Shown here: positions 36,730 to 47,980 of the stretch, piece by piece
Layout: each line of letters starts with the position of its first letter
Position numbering within the stretch: position 1 is the stretch's first letter
Assembly: GCA_012934845.2 (NCBI GenBank)
Contig: WNNJ02003239.1
Location: 29,897-93,896 of the forward strand
DNA from: Pomphorhynchus laevis
Taxonomy: Eukaryota > Acanthocephala > Palaeacanthocephala > Echinorhynchida > Pomphorhynchidae
Length of the DNA stretch: 64,000 nucleotides
Direction: 5' to 3'
The notes under the pieces: model-generated
What the model saw: the letters and a program-made list of their open reading frames with translations, nothing else
What the model was told of the DNA's origin: nothing
Database searches by the model: none
Made by a program: the position numbers and the translations under genes

Positions 36730-37110
36730 GATTTGTAACTGATTGAATTGATATGCAACTGATTGAATCAATTTGCAACTGATTGAATTGTTCTGCAACT
36801 GATTGAATTGTTATGCAACTGATTGAATTGATTTGCAACTGATTGAATTGATCTGCAACTGATTGAATTGATTTGCAACTGATTGAATTGATCTGCAACT
36901 AATTGAATTGATCTGCAACTGATTGAATTGATCTGCAACTGATTGAATTGACCTGCAACTGATTGAATTGATATGTAACTGATTGAATTGATCTGAAACT
37001 GATTGAATTGATCTGCAACTGATTGAATTGATCTGCAACTGATTGAATTGATCTGCAACTGATTGAATTGATCTGCAAGTGATTGAATTGATCTGCAACT
37101 GATTTAATTA
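36729..37110 (-). repeat. 20-bp tandem array, about 19 units, 5' of LINE A5 ORF1
   Basis: Unit in the LINE sense is ttgcagatcaattcaatcag. Units differ at a few positions (gatc, gata or gttc forms). The array ends about 65 nt before the A5 ORF1 ATG. Long frames through it are an effect of a 60-nt frame cycle and are not genes. There are no spacers, so it is not a CRISPR array. Confidence 0.95.
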
Positions 37111-37650
37111 ATTGTGTATTATATCTCTTTTATTTGTTTTGTCGCACATAACTTTCACAGATTCGTGAAAGGTATTTGTTAATAGAGACTAGTGGATATC
37201 CATGTCTTTAATAATTTTTGAAGAAATGCAGACTCCTGGCGGTATTAATTTCCTCTAACAGAGAATTTCACATATAAGTGCCTGTGCGACAGTCCCCAGC
37301 ATTTTTGATACCTATCATATCTTGTTTTATAGACAGTTTTGCTGTGTCCTCAAAATTGATGAACGTAATGTGATTGAATCAATCGAATAACCGTCTAACC
37401 GATGTACAAGCCCATACATTCATAACGAGTCAAGAAATAAAAACGTGATGACATCATTTGAATTCTTATCAAATCTAATTGATATGCATAATCCAATCTC
37501 GCATTTAAACATAAGCGAGAACCTCGCCTTAGAACATAAGCGAGAACTTCGCCGTTCTTTCTTGTTTGATAACCGGCAATGAAGCCAAAATTCTATATTC
37601 TAAATGCGGACGAACCGATGTGTTAAACAAATTTTAAAAGACATCAGTAG
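37111..37650. other. Intergenic DNA between two LINE A pieces
   Basis: No coding or repeat content recognised apart from short direct repeats (cataagcgagaac) near 37510-37550. Confidence 0.45.
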
Positions 37651-37667
37651 TGATCTAAAAAAATGTT

Positions 37668-38668
37668 TATTTTTATGTAGCAAATGCGTGTTGGCGCACG
37701 CTTACATGACCACAAAAGAATACAAATCAAAATCATGTGTCGAGAAGGTGGGTACGGATGCGGTATTCGAGTGTAATAAAGGAGGGAGCGCAGCGGACGT
37801 CGAGAGGGAGCTGATTCTAGACGAATGGGGTGGCGACGAGGAAGGATCGGACACCGTAGTTGTTAGAGTAATTAAGAATGTGGAGTAAGATGGTATGACG
37901 GGAACGCAGTGATATAGAGGTGTGGCTAGTGTCGTCCAAGAAACGGAGGTTTATGAACAATGGGGAGCCGACAGCGATGAGACGAAAAGTTACGAAAAGA
38001 AGGCGGAGTTGTATGCGGATGTGAATGGTGAGCCAGGAAAGTTGAGCAAGATATGTGGATGTGTGGTCAAAGCGACGGACACTTAGGAGCACTCAAACTG
38101 CGGAGTTGATTATGCGTTGTAGGGGTAAGATGATGGATTTTGAAGAATTAGCGAAAAGGCTGAGGCAGTAATCGATTTTAGGGAAACAAGCGATGAAAGA
38201 AGAGACATACAGGTACCAAAGTCAATAAGGGGGCGGATACGGCGGATGTCACGGAGAATTAAGTTAGACGAGAGGACCTTGTCGCGGACGAAGGGTTTAA
38301 GGAAAAGGTGATCATCGAAATGGAATCCTAAGAAAGTGAGATTTTATACTATGGTGAGTACTGATGAGGCAAAATATACAGGAGTAGGATATATGTTAGG
38401 TTGACAGGGGAGGATCCACATTATTTTGAACTTGTCTGAGTTTAGAACGAGGCGAAGATGGGAGAGATGTTCGTAGATAGACGAAAGGCAGTTGGATGCA
38501 GAAATTGCGATATCGTGTATGCGATAGGCGGGTGCATGAGCATAGATGAGGATGTCATCGGCGTATTGCATGACGTTAAATGAGTAAGGTTTGATAAACG
38601 GAGAGATATCGACAAGTAGTAGAGAGAAAAGCTGCGGTCCTAGAACTGAATCTTATGGGAACCCGCAA
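37668..38668 (-). mobile_element. LINE family A 3' fragment A6
   Basis: Shares the 3' terminus (...gcacgcttacatgacc in plus view) with A2. Minus strand encodes the end of RT: SPFIKPYSFNVMQYADDILI, with catalytic YADD, then [32 protein letters not shown], and the tail RRFDHTSTYLAQLSW. 5'-truncated at about 38668, just before the QGSVLG motif. Several frame breaks. Confidence 0.85.
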
Positions 38669-38689
38669 GGAATAAGTTTTTACAATATA

Positions 38690-39260
38690 TAGTACACGAG
38701 ATGTGCTTTTATATTGTATAACATTTAGAATTTTAAGATCATCATAGAATGCCAAGTAAGTGTTTTCAATACTTAAAACTAAATCATTAAGGAAAGTGAT
38801 CAATAATTGGGGACCTAGTGCATAACGCTGTGGGATACCTATTGACATACTTCTTTTTGCAGATAAAGACTCACCAACCTTACCTTAAACGTGCGGAATT
38901 AAAAAAATCAATCCAAGAGCAGATAACACGAAAGACCCCGTAGTGTATTAAGAATGACAAAAGAACTTTATGTGGAACACGATCAAAGGTTTTTGAAAAA
39001 TCTAGAAATACGACGTCGAGATAAAGTCTCAAGCTTAGTGCTTCCATCCAACTCTCTGGAAATAAGCAAGTTAGATAGACATAAACGGCCTTGTCTGAAT
39101 CCGTGTTGAAAAAATGTGTAGAAATGCGGATAAAGTTTAGATGCTCAAGTAGCCTTTTGGCAATAATTCGTTCTAGTAATTTAGAAAGAAAACTGATCAA
39201 ACTGATAAGGCGAAAATCTAAACAAGAAGTTACATTCCAAAGTCTAGCCAAAATTTCTTA
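38690..39260 (-). mobile_element. LINE family C fragment C1 (Jockey/CR1-like RT)
   Basis: Minus strand encodes LISLISFLSKLLERIIAKRL, VVFLDFSKTFDRVPHKVLLS (RT motif A, catalytic D) and IPQRYALGPQLLITFLNDLV, then YLAFYDDLKILN, where YADD has become YDD. It ends at the junction with A6 near 38690. Broken by stops and shifts. Confidence 0.8.
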
Positions 39261-39469
39261 CTAATAAAGTCAGATAAATTAGTATATCCAAAATTACAAT
39301 CCTAATTGTAATTGACCCATAATATGGATCAAGATGAACTTGTAAACTGAACAGAACTCGTACGTGTGATCAAATTTTTGAAAATTACTAATTTATCAAT
39401 TGTGTAAATGATTTTTTTTTCATAATTAATATTTCAATTTTTAATAATAAATATTGAAATATTTCAATA

Positions 39470-39600
39470 AGTATTAGGAGAATTACCATCCTGTTTGAGA
39501 CAAAATAACATGTTGTATTAGAGGTCTAATTGACCTATAATCCTTCTTCTGATACATCGTCTGTAGTTTATTAGTCAATTCAAGATAAGGTATTTTCTTT
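39470..39600 (+). repeat. Repeat family E, short third copy
   Basis: Contains ttctgatacatcgtctg and ttattagtcaattca, shared with the copies at 39735-40140 and 41775-42200, but not their hairpin. Confidence 0.7.
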
Positions 39601-39734
39601 CTAAGCATTTTAATTCTTTAAATTTTTTTTATATATTTTAATCTATTTTCTAGTTTGCTACCTAAATAAAATTAACTAGAAAATATATCAAACGGAAAAT
39701 AGTTAAATATATAAATCAACATAATATTAAAACT

Positions 39735-40140
39735 AAATTTAAACCCTTAATTGGGAACTTTTTATGAATGAATAATAAATAATATATTTTGCATTAGAAT
39801 ACGATAATTGATCATCATATTTCATCAGAATAAACACGTAATTAGCATGTATTTGGCCCGGCTGTTATGTTAGGTCGAGGAATTAGGGGCCGAAACCTGA
39901 TAACATAACAGTTCCTCCTGATAAACTCTAATGCTTATTCTGATACATCATCTGTTATTTATTAGTCAATTCATAAAAATTGACTTTTTAAATTTCAATT
40001 TTAAATTTTAACTTGATATAAATTATATAAAATCTTATATAAAAATTATTTATTATTTATAATTCTTTAATTATTTGGATTTTATTTAGCATTATATTTT
40101 ATTAAATACATAGATTCAGTTAGCTGATATGATACTACAG
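39735..40140 (+). repeat. Repeat family E, copy 1, with 11-bp hairpin
   Basis: Aligned along its length with 41775-42200: ataataaataatata, ttagcatgtatttggc, gccgaaacctgataaca, gttcctcctgat, ttattctgatacatc and tagattc-ggttagctga occur in the same order. The hairpin arms are 39862-39872 and 39901-39911. The copies flank the family C LINE piece at 40.8-41.8 kb as direct repeats. Confidence 0.85.
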
Positions 40141-40790
40141 CTAACAGAACTTAAACATTTAAATTATAGTGAAAATAGATTTCCTTACTAAATTATTATC
40201 TAATTATCATTATTATCATTATTAATAATGATAAATTATTATCATTATTAATAGCATTATTATTTTTATTTATTTATTTTTATTTATTATTTTATAATTA
40301 TTTTAAAAAGGAGACTTAGTTAGCGGAATCAATTCTTGAAAATCATTTATTTTACAAGTTTTATGTACTTGATTTAAATTTTTTTAACCATACTCGATTA
40401 ATTCCATTAAGAAAAACGATTTTTTCTTTTGTATAAAAATATTTATATTTTATTTCTTCAAAATCATTTAAATAAATTAAATGATGCATATTTTAAAATA
40501 TGCATAATTTAATTCATATTATGTATATTCATAAATATGCATGATATGATAATTTTATCATATTTTATTATGAAAATAATTTCATTTTTTTTAATATTAG
40601 CATATATTATAATATATGATACATATTTTAAACAATTGCAACTATTTGTAACTATATTTCTTCAAAATCATTCAAATAATTTAATAGATGCATATTTTAA
40701 ACTAGGATACTATAAAAATATCATCAAACAGAAAATAGTAATATTCTCCTTGTAATGTTTTTATTATCATTATTGCTATCATTATTCTCT
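40141..40790. other. Low-complexity AT sequence
   Basis: Many attatcatt and tatttat runs, no gene recognised. Confidence 0.6.
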
Positions 40791-40794
40791 GCGT

Positions 40795-41760
40795 AATGTG
40801 ACTTCAGGAGTTCCTCAGGGGACTGTGCTCGGCCCATTACTTTTTAACATTTTCATCAACTCTCTGCTGAGTAAAGTGCAATGTCAATATCTTGCTTTCG
40901 CATATGACTTAAAAGTGTGAAGCACAATTATTCTCCAAAGGATGTAGAGTTTCTGCAAAGTGATATAGATAGGATAGAAATTTGGAGTAGGCATACAGGA
41001 ATACTATTGAACGTCTCTAAGTGTGTTCACCTTCGTTTCGGGTATAGTTCTGTACCTGCTCGATATACTATAGGATCTCAAGTAATTAATTGTGTATATC
41101 ATGCACGAGACCTTGGTATCATAACTCATTCTTCCTTGAAGTCTAGAATGGACACTTAATGTAGATGCGCGTCTGCCAGAAGAATTCTACTTAATGCACT
41201 TGTAAGACCACACTTTGAGTTCGCGATACAAGCCAGTTTTCCAACGTCCAAAAAAGAGTTGAATGACTTAGAAAATATTCTTCGTCATGGCAGCAAACTG
41301 TGCTCGAGTTGTTCTCATATGTGTTATCGCGACAGACTTAAAACTCTGGGTATGATGACTGTAACCAAAGACTGTACATCCTAGATATGTTAGTAATGTG
41401 GCATATCGCCAACGGTTCGAATGGTTTTCTACCCATTCGGTGGTTATCAACGATTGACGATTCCATAGAGGTCATCCCCTGTTCGTCCCGTGGTCGCAGT
41501 TCACGGTTGGATCGGTTGTTCATCGTTGTGCAAATGCTTGGAATCGACTACCATCGGAAATAGTGATGACCGCAGACGTTAAGACATTCAAGACTGCTCT
41601 CATAAATTGGACGATTAACGGCGGGAATAATGAAGATTACCCCTTTTATTGATATTTTTATGTTGATTTTGGTGTATGTAATGATGTTTTCTTGTGATCG
41701 AGCGAAACGGCTTTATAGCCAATGCTTGCTTGTAATAATAACGCAATTTTGTTAAAAATT
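40795..41760 (+). mobile_element. LINE family C fragment C2 (RT tail to 3' end)
   Basis: Starts with VTSGVPQGTVLGPLLFNIFI, then QYLAFAYDLKV (degenerate YADD), LQSDIDRIEIWSRHTGILLN, VSKCVHLRFG, DLGIITHSSLKS, and the tail with CANAWNRLPSEIV. The 3' end (tcgagcgaaacggctttatagcc) recurs in modified form at 53010-53045. Frame breaks and a 5' truncation make it dead. Confidence 0.83.
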
Positions 41761-41774
41761 AATTTATACTCTTA

Positions 41775-42200
41775 AGCTGAAAATTTTTATGGATAATAAA
41801 TAATATACTTTACACTTTGTATTAAAATAAGATACCAGATAATCAAATTTCATTAGAGAAAATACTTCATTAGCATGTATTTGGCTCAGCTGCTATGTTA
41901 CGTCAATGAATAGGTGCCGAAACCTGATAACATAGCAGTTCCTCCTGATGACCTCTAGTCCTTATTCTGATACATCGTCTGTTATTTATTAGTCAATTCA
42001 TTAAAATTGACTTTTGTTTTAAATTTCAATTTTTTATTTTATCTTGATATCAGTTATTTAAAATCTTATATCAATTATTTATAATTATTTATTATCTAAT
42101 TATTATATTTTGATTTATTGATTTAGCATTGCCATTTTATATTTATTTATTTTTTATTTTATAATTATATTAAATATGTAGATTCGGTTAGCTGAATTGA
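41775..42200 (+). repeat. Repeat family E, copy 2, with 11-bp hairpin
   Basis: See copy 1. Hairpin arms are 41890-41900 and 41928-41938. One pair differs from copy 1 on both sides (T-A in copy 1, C-G here), so the pairing is kept. Confidence 0.85.
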
Positions 42201-42609
42201 TTATTTAAATGCAGATCAAAAGCAATTAAAGGTGTTAAAAACCAGTTTTATTTTGAGTGAATGAATGTGGAGATAATGTTCCAGATAATTCTGTGGATAA
42301 AATATTTTAAATTATCAAAAATATGAATGTAATATTTTTGTGGATAAATTTTGAACATCTTCCTTCTCGGGGAGTTTGAATATTTCTCTTGCCAATATTC
42401 ATTAATGTTTTGTTAATATTTATCATATTTTATTAAAATTGAAAAACACTCGTCCTTATATAAAAGGGCGTCTAACAAGTAAACGAATCTGGATAGAACT
42501 TTTATCGAAACGTAAACTTCATTGATATGGCAATGTTCGTGGAATTTAGTTAATGTAATAGGAGCTTTACTACGTTATAGCATTACCCTCCTTTGTTTTG
42601 TGCTTAACA

Positions 42610-43800
42610 TGACCAATTCATTTCTTTGACCTACAATTCAGTCGTTAGACAACGGTTTCGATAGTGACGTCATGTTCATCGACCTTGCCAAAGCGTTTGA
42701 TACTTAGACCATAGCATACTGTTGTGAAAACTTACCCCTTATTGATTTGACCCACACATCGTGTCATGGATCTCGTCTTATCTTTGGAATAGGAAATCTG
42801 CAGTCCGTGTAGGAGATTCACTTTCCGATTGAGTGAGGGTTTACGAAGAGGTCCCGCAAGGTTCAGTTCTTAACCCGTTGCTTTTCAACATTTAATAAAT
42901 GATCTTCTGGGTATTCTTAAGTCACCTTCTCTTTTGTATGCCGATGATATTAAATTATGGCGTGAAATCAAATCTCAACCGAATAGATCCCTTCTTCAAG
43001 CGGATTTGGATACCCTTTCTAGCTGGTCACGAGACAATAAAATTAGATTGGGTATAACTAAATGTACATCAATGCACATTGACTATAAATTCGGCGATCC
43101 TCGCTATTTCATCGGTTCTGTTGTTTTACCTCTTGTTGACCACATCAATGATTTGGGAATAATTCTTTCAAACAACTTGAAAACAAAAATGAACACTGAC
43201 GCAATTTGTTCCAAGGCTTTGAGAATATTCGGTGTCATCAGAAGATGATTTATCCGTTCCCCAGTAGAAAACTTTCCATTCCTGTTCAACTCTTCTGTTG
43301 GAAATATAATAATGTTTTGCTCCGAAGTGCCGTCCCCAGTAACTAGAAAAGAAGATATTCGGATAGAGAGTGTTCAGAAAAGCAACCAAATGTGTTTCGG
43401 GTTTACGGGACCTCTTCTACCATGACCGCTTATCGCTCTTAAATATGAAGCCCATGTCTCTTAAACGAAGAGTGAAGGATCTTGTTGCCACATAGCAGGC
43501 TGTTAATGATCCTACAAGTCCAATTCATTTTATGTTCCCTTTGTCGACAGACGCTCGTACGCGAGGACATGAATTCACTATTAATCGGTTTTGCAAGCGG
43601 TTGAAAGGGCTCAACAGCCTGGTGGACAGAGTTACTAAGGAATGGAATAACCTTCATATGAAGATAGTGAGGACCAAGTCAAAACTAATGTTTATGAAGA
43701 ATGTACTGTGAATCTCAACCCGTAATGTTTTAGTTTCTCTGTATCTTCTTTTGAGCTTTATTGTATTTTGTAATGTAACCGTAGGAGCACTAACTCATAG
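42610..43800 (+). mobile_element. LINE family C-like fragment C3
   Basis: Encodes a decayed motif A region near 42660-42720 (...FIDLAKAFDT-like), SPSLLYADDIKLWREIKSQP with catalytic YADD (about 42930), LLQADLDTLSSWSRDNKIRL, DHINDLGIILSNNLKT, and a tail toward 43700. Similar plan to C2 but diverged enough to be a different subfamily. Several stops. Confidence 0.8.
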
Positions 43801-44524
43801 GTTGTCTAATAGTAATTAAAAAAAAATTATTTTAACGTGGCAAATGCGTGCCAGCGCACGCTTACATGACCACAACAAAACAAGACTGTGAATCAGGTGT
43901 CGAGAAGGTGTGAACGGAGGAGGTGTTTGAATGTGATAAAGGAGGGAGCGCGGAGGACGTCGAGAGGGAGTTGATTCCAGGCGAGTGAGGCGGCGACGAG
44001 GAAGGATCGGAGACCGTAGTTGTTGGAGTAATTAGGAACGTGGAGTAAGAGGGCATGACAGGAACGAAGCGATAGCGAGGTGGGGCGAGTATCGTCTAAG
44101 AAAGGAAGGTTGATGAACGATGGTGAGCCGACAGCGATGAGACGAAAAGTAACGAGAAGAAGGCGGAGTTTGATGCGGATGTGGATGGTGGGCCAGGAGA
44201 GTTGGGCAAAATATGTGGATGTGTGATCGAAGCGACGGAAACGAAAGAGCACTCGAACGGCGGTGTTGATTATTCGTTGTAGGGGTAGGATGATGGATTT
44301 TGGAGAATTGGCGAAAAGACTAAAGCAGTAATCGATTTTAGGGAAAAGAAGCGATAAAAGAGGAGACATACAAGAACGGAAGTCGATAAGGGGGCGGATA
44401 CGGCGGATTTCACGAAGAATTAAGTTAGACGAGCGGACCTTGTCACTGACGAAGGGTTTAAGGGAAAGGTGATCATCGAAATGGAAGCCTAAGAAAGTGA
44501 GATTGTGGACTAAAGGAAGATGAT

Positions 44525-46552
44525 CTATGAGGCAAAAGATACAGTGGGAGGAGATATGTTTGGTTTACGGGGAACGATCCACATTATTTTGGACTTTTCG
44601 GGGTTTAGAACGAGATGGAGATTGGAGAGAAGTTTGTAGATAGAAGAAAGACAGTTGGAGGCAGAAATGCCGATATCGTGTATGCGATGTGCGGGTGCAT
44701 GAGCATAGATTAGAATGTCATCGGCGTATTGCATGACGTTAAAGGAGTAAGGTTTGATAAATGGAGAGAGATCGCCAAGCAAAAGAGAGAAAAGCAGGTG
44801 ACCTAGGACTGAACCTTGTGGGATGCATGCGATTTCTGTCGAGTGATTAGAGCGGAAAGCGGATTGAAATGGAGGGTACAGGTTGGATGAGGAGAGATAA
44901 GCGTTGATATGTATTAGGATGAGGCGTTCTAAGAGCTTAGAAAGAGTAGGGAGTAGTGAAATAGGGCGATAGCTAGAAGGAATGGAGGGGTCGAGCGATT
45001 GTTTCTTAAGGAGGGGACGAACGATTGCGGATTTCCAGTGTGAAGGGAAGATACGACTGCGGATGGATGAGTTAAACAAGGTTGTGAGAAATGGGGATAT
45101 CGATGAGCATATAGATTTTAATATGTGGGTAGGCAGGGGATCGGCAGGTGAGGTTTTGTTGGGCAAGGACATGAGGACAGATGATACTTCTGTAGGTGAG
45201 ACAGGGAGAAGATGAAAGAGTTCCGGAAGGATGAGAGTAGACTGGGCAGAGTGGGATAGGATGGAGACCGGGGAGTGAGAGAGCAGCGTGGATACTTTAG
45301 TCTGGAGAAATGACGAATAATCGTTAGCATTGATGTTGCACGGCGTAGAGGAACGATCCAGGATTGAGTTAAAAGTATGCCAGAGAGTCTTAGAGTTGAA
45401 TGAAGTGATGATTTTATGCTGCCAGAAGGAGTTGCATTTGGTACGTAGTAGGTTGAGATGAGACCGGCGAAGAGCAAGATAGGAATCACGGAAAGACGGA
45501 GTGATCGAGCGGAAATCGCGTCTGAGAGAGCGGTGATAGACTCGAAAAGCATGGCGGAGTCGACGCTTTGAGAGTAGACATTGGATGTCAAACCATGGGG
45601 CACGGTGCAAGCGACGGTGTGTGTGAGACTTTAAGGGCAAGAGAATATCGAGAGTTGATGTGAGTACTGAGTGGAAAAGAAAGGCGAGATCGTGAAGAGA
45701 TGAATATGTTATTGTGGGTAATGATAGAGAAGATTTGAGTAAGGCAGAGCGGAGAAGGGAGAGGTCAAGATTTCTCCAAGGGCGACGTAGGATTGTAGGT
45801 GTGTGAGGAGGGGTGTGGTTGCGAGTGAGATCAAGGGTGATAAGAAAGTGATCGGATAGACCAGGATCAGAGATGGACAGTGAGGTGTAGGCAGCAAAAT
45901 GATCGGGGACAGCGATGATGTCGAGTGCCCCACCAAGTATATGTGTGGGGGCAGTGGAGATTAGTTTGTAATTGTAGTTGGATAGAATGTTGATGAAGCG
46001 GATGGAATCTGTGGAAGAGGGGCGGTCTAGGCGGATATTGAAGTCGCCTAGAACGAGTGAAGGGATTGAGGACAAAGAACAATGCGAAAGGAGGTCAGCG
46101 AGTTCGGTAAAAAATAAGGCTGTAGGAGCTGATGAACCAGGACGGTATACAATGGCGAGATCTAGAGTGATCGGGTTAGAATAACGACAAGTGAGCAATT
46201 CAAAAGAGCAAGGACTGAAAGGGGGATTGATTTTGCGAAGAGACGCGGGGTGACGCGCGAATGCGACGATGCCGCCATGATTAGAGGAATTTAGAAGGGC
46301 ATGAGCTGAGGGGGCGGGCGGATTCGACTAGGGAGCAACCGGCAGAGAGCAGACGGCGAATGGAAAGGTCGTCGGAATCTGAGTGCCAGGATTCGGTGAG
46401 GCAGAAGAGATCGATGGATTGCTTGGTGAAAAGTTGAGGATAAGATCGGATTTATTGAGAATAGATCTAGTGTTGAGGAGACCGAGGCGGAAACCGTGTG
46501 CTGTGGCGAAAGAGTCTAGTGGAGAAGACACATAGGAGAGATGGAGCGCCAT
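44525..46552 (-). pseudogene. ORF2 of LINE A2, endonuclease-RT with RT core deleted in frame
   Basis: The N-terminus ([18 protein letters not shown]) is shifted relative to the long frame at 44525-46198. That frame has [35 protein letters not shown] and [12 protein letters not shown] (endonuclease), then [20 protein letters not shown] and [20 protein letters not shown]. After HSTEIAC the frame jumps straight to IPQGSVLGHLLFSLLLGDLS and catalytic [16 protein letters not shown]. Copy A3 shows that about 80 residues, including motif A LDLSSAFDIVDH with the first catalytic Asp, belong in the gap. The deletion keeps the frame, which is why the ORF is long, but the enzyme must be dead. Confidence 0.85.
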
Positions 46553-47541
46553 CGAATTTTTGGACGGGTGTGGACAACTTGAAAATTTCCGTCTATGTTT
46601 CGGATGGAGAGTGATGTTTCGCCGTTTTCCTCGCGACGGCGTTTTTCGATGCGGGCTGAAGAGATTTGAGCGATTTCAGAAGGGGCGCGATCGGGGAAAA
46701 TTCGAGTGGTTGAAGATGACATGAGTTTGAATCGTTGAGAGAGGACAGAAGACGCTTGAGAGCGATGCTTGAAAACAATTTTTAAAAGAGGGGGTTGGGA
46801 AGAATTAGATTGAGAAGATTTGTTTAGACGGATGAATGCGACTGGAGAAATGTCCTTGAAAAAGGATGGTTTATCCGCAGGAACAATAGACGAGAGGATG
46901 GATCTGAAGGCGGAAACATCGTAGTCCAGACGTGCTTGTGGAGATAAGGAGTTAGAAGGCGTGATATTAGTAACAATGACGCAACGATCGCGAGAAGCAA
47001 AGCGCTTCCGTAAAGGAGGACGACTGACGTGAGTAGGTGAGATCACGATAGAAGAGCTTTCAGTTGATGATTTGGAAGGATTTGGTTTAACGACGGGAGA
47101 CATAGAGGATAATGATAATAAAGAGGGTGGCAAGCGATGTGAGGAAAGGTTATGAGTGGAAGGATAGTGGAGGTTGGTGGAGGTGATTTTGATTGATGGA
47201 TGCAATTTATTGAGAAATAAGACGGGAAGGACGGGACGTGGGGTGTCGGGGAGTGAAGATGACATGGAATGGGAAGTGTATATGGTGGCAGGGTCGGTGG
47301 GTTGAGAAAGGACATTAGAAACGACGGGGGTAGTTTGAGTTGACGTGTTGGATGTTGATATGTGCTTATTGGAAAGGTTGCATATTAGTTTGTTGGCACA
47401 AAAACCACATACGAAGTCTTCTTTAGCCTTATTCTTGTCGCAGGTGATTGTTGTCCAGACGCTGCAGTCGTGTATCGAGCACTGTACTTGCAGTTGTCCA
47501 AAGTTGGTGTCGGTCTTAGTTGTTTTCGTACGTCATCCCAT
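46516..47541 (-). pseudogene. ORF1 of LINE A2, PHD-like Cys finger protein
   Basis: 341 codons, open apart from a TGA at codon 3. An N-terminal Cys cluster (CSIHDCSVWT, then TCDKNKAKEDFVCGFC) gives C-x4-C...C...C-x2-C, like the PHD-type fingers found in ORF1 of CR1 elements. A Ser/Pro/Thr-rich linker follows, then a basic region ([19 protein letters not shown]) and a C-terminal ...[18 protein letters not shown]. Probably an RNA-binding chaperone of the element. The same finger opens ORF1 of A3 and A5. Confidence 0.8.
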
Positions 47542-47550
47542 AAACGATGG

Positions 47551-47628
47551 TTGCTGTCGATTGTTGTCGTCGATGGTTGTCGTCGATGGTTGTCGTCGAT
47601 GGTTGTCGTCGATGGTTGTCGTCGATAT
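47551..47628 (-). repeat. 13-bp tandem array, about 5-6 units, 5' of LINE A2 ORF1
   Basis: Unit in LINE sense ccatcgacgacaa, with exact copies and degenerate ends. It ends about 10 nt before the ORF1 ATG. Confidence 0.92.
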
Positions 47629-47980
47629 TTGTTGTGTATATTAATTGTATTTATGTGTATATTAATCTTGTATTTACTTTAGATCTCAAACTTTTTTAAG
47701 GTTTGAGATTAAAAGATTATTATTTAATACAACATTGGTTACCCGCAAATGGGTCCAATATCAATAATGTTAATATATTAATTTGATTTACGAAAAAAAA
47801 TAAAAAAGATTATTGTGAGATAATCTAATGTAGTACATGGTTGGTTTCAATTAACGGGTATCCACTTAAATGACCACAAGTGTGTACACTTGCGTTTCGG
47901 CAAAAATAGCTTAAAATCAAGCTATTACATTGGAGATAAAATCAAACTATTACGTTTGAGATATAATAACATACATTCCA
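47629..47980. other. AT-rich spacer between head-to-head LINEs A2 and A3
   Basis: No gene recognised. A tract ...tcaaactttttt/aaggtttgaga... around 47685-47710 forms a small inverted repeat. Confidence 0.5.

Larger units (their letters stand above)
43828..47628 (-). mobile_element. LINE family A copy A2, near full length, with internal RT deletion
   Basis: From 5' to 3' on the minus strand: a 13-bp tandem array (47551-47628), ORF1 (47541-46516), ORF2 overlapping by 37 nt (from 46552), and a 3' UTR ending in the family terminus at about 43828. It is the most complete family A copy on this strand. Part of the RT core is missing, so it cannot be autonomous. Confidence 0.9.

Noticed and set aside
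36729-37110. Regular 20-bp direct repeats resembling a CRISPR array
   Set aside because: Units are head to tail with no spacers, and the host is clearly eukaryotic. The same holds for 47981-48320 and 58987-59272.
39901-41960. Hammerhead ribozyme suspected from ctgatga and gaaac in repeat family E
   Set aside because: The core elements are present but not in an order or spacing that allows the three-stem hammerhead fold by eye.
44982-45215. Plus-strand frames opposite the LINE A2 ORF2 and the equivalent in A1
   Set aside because: Antisense shadows of the LINE coding frame, with no independent features.
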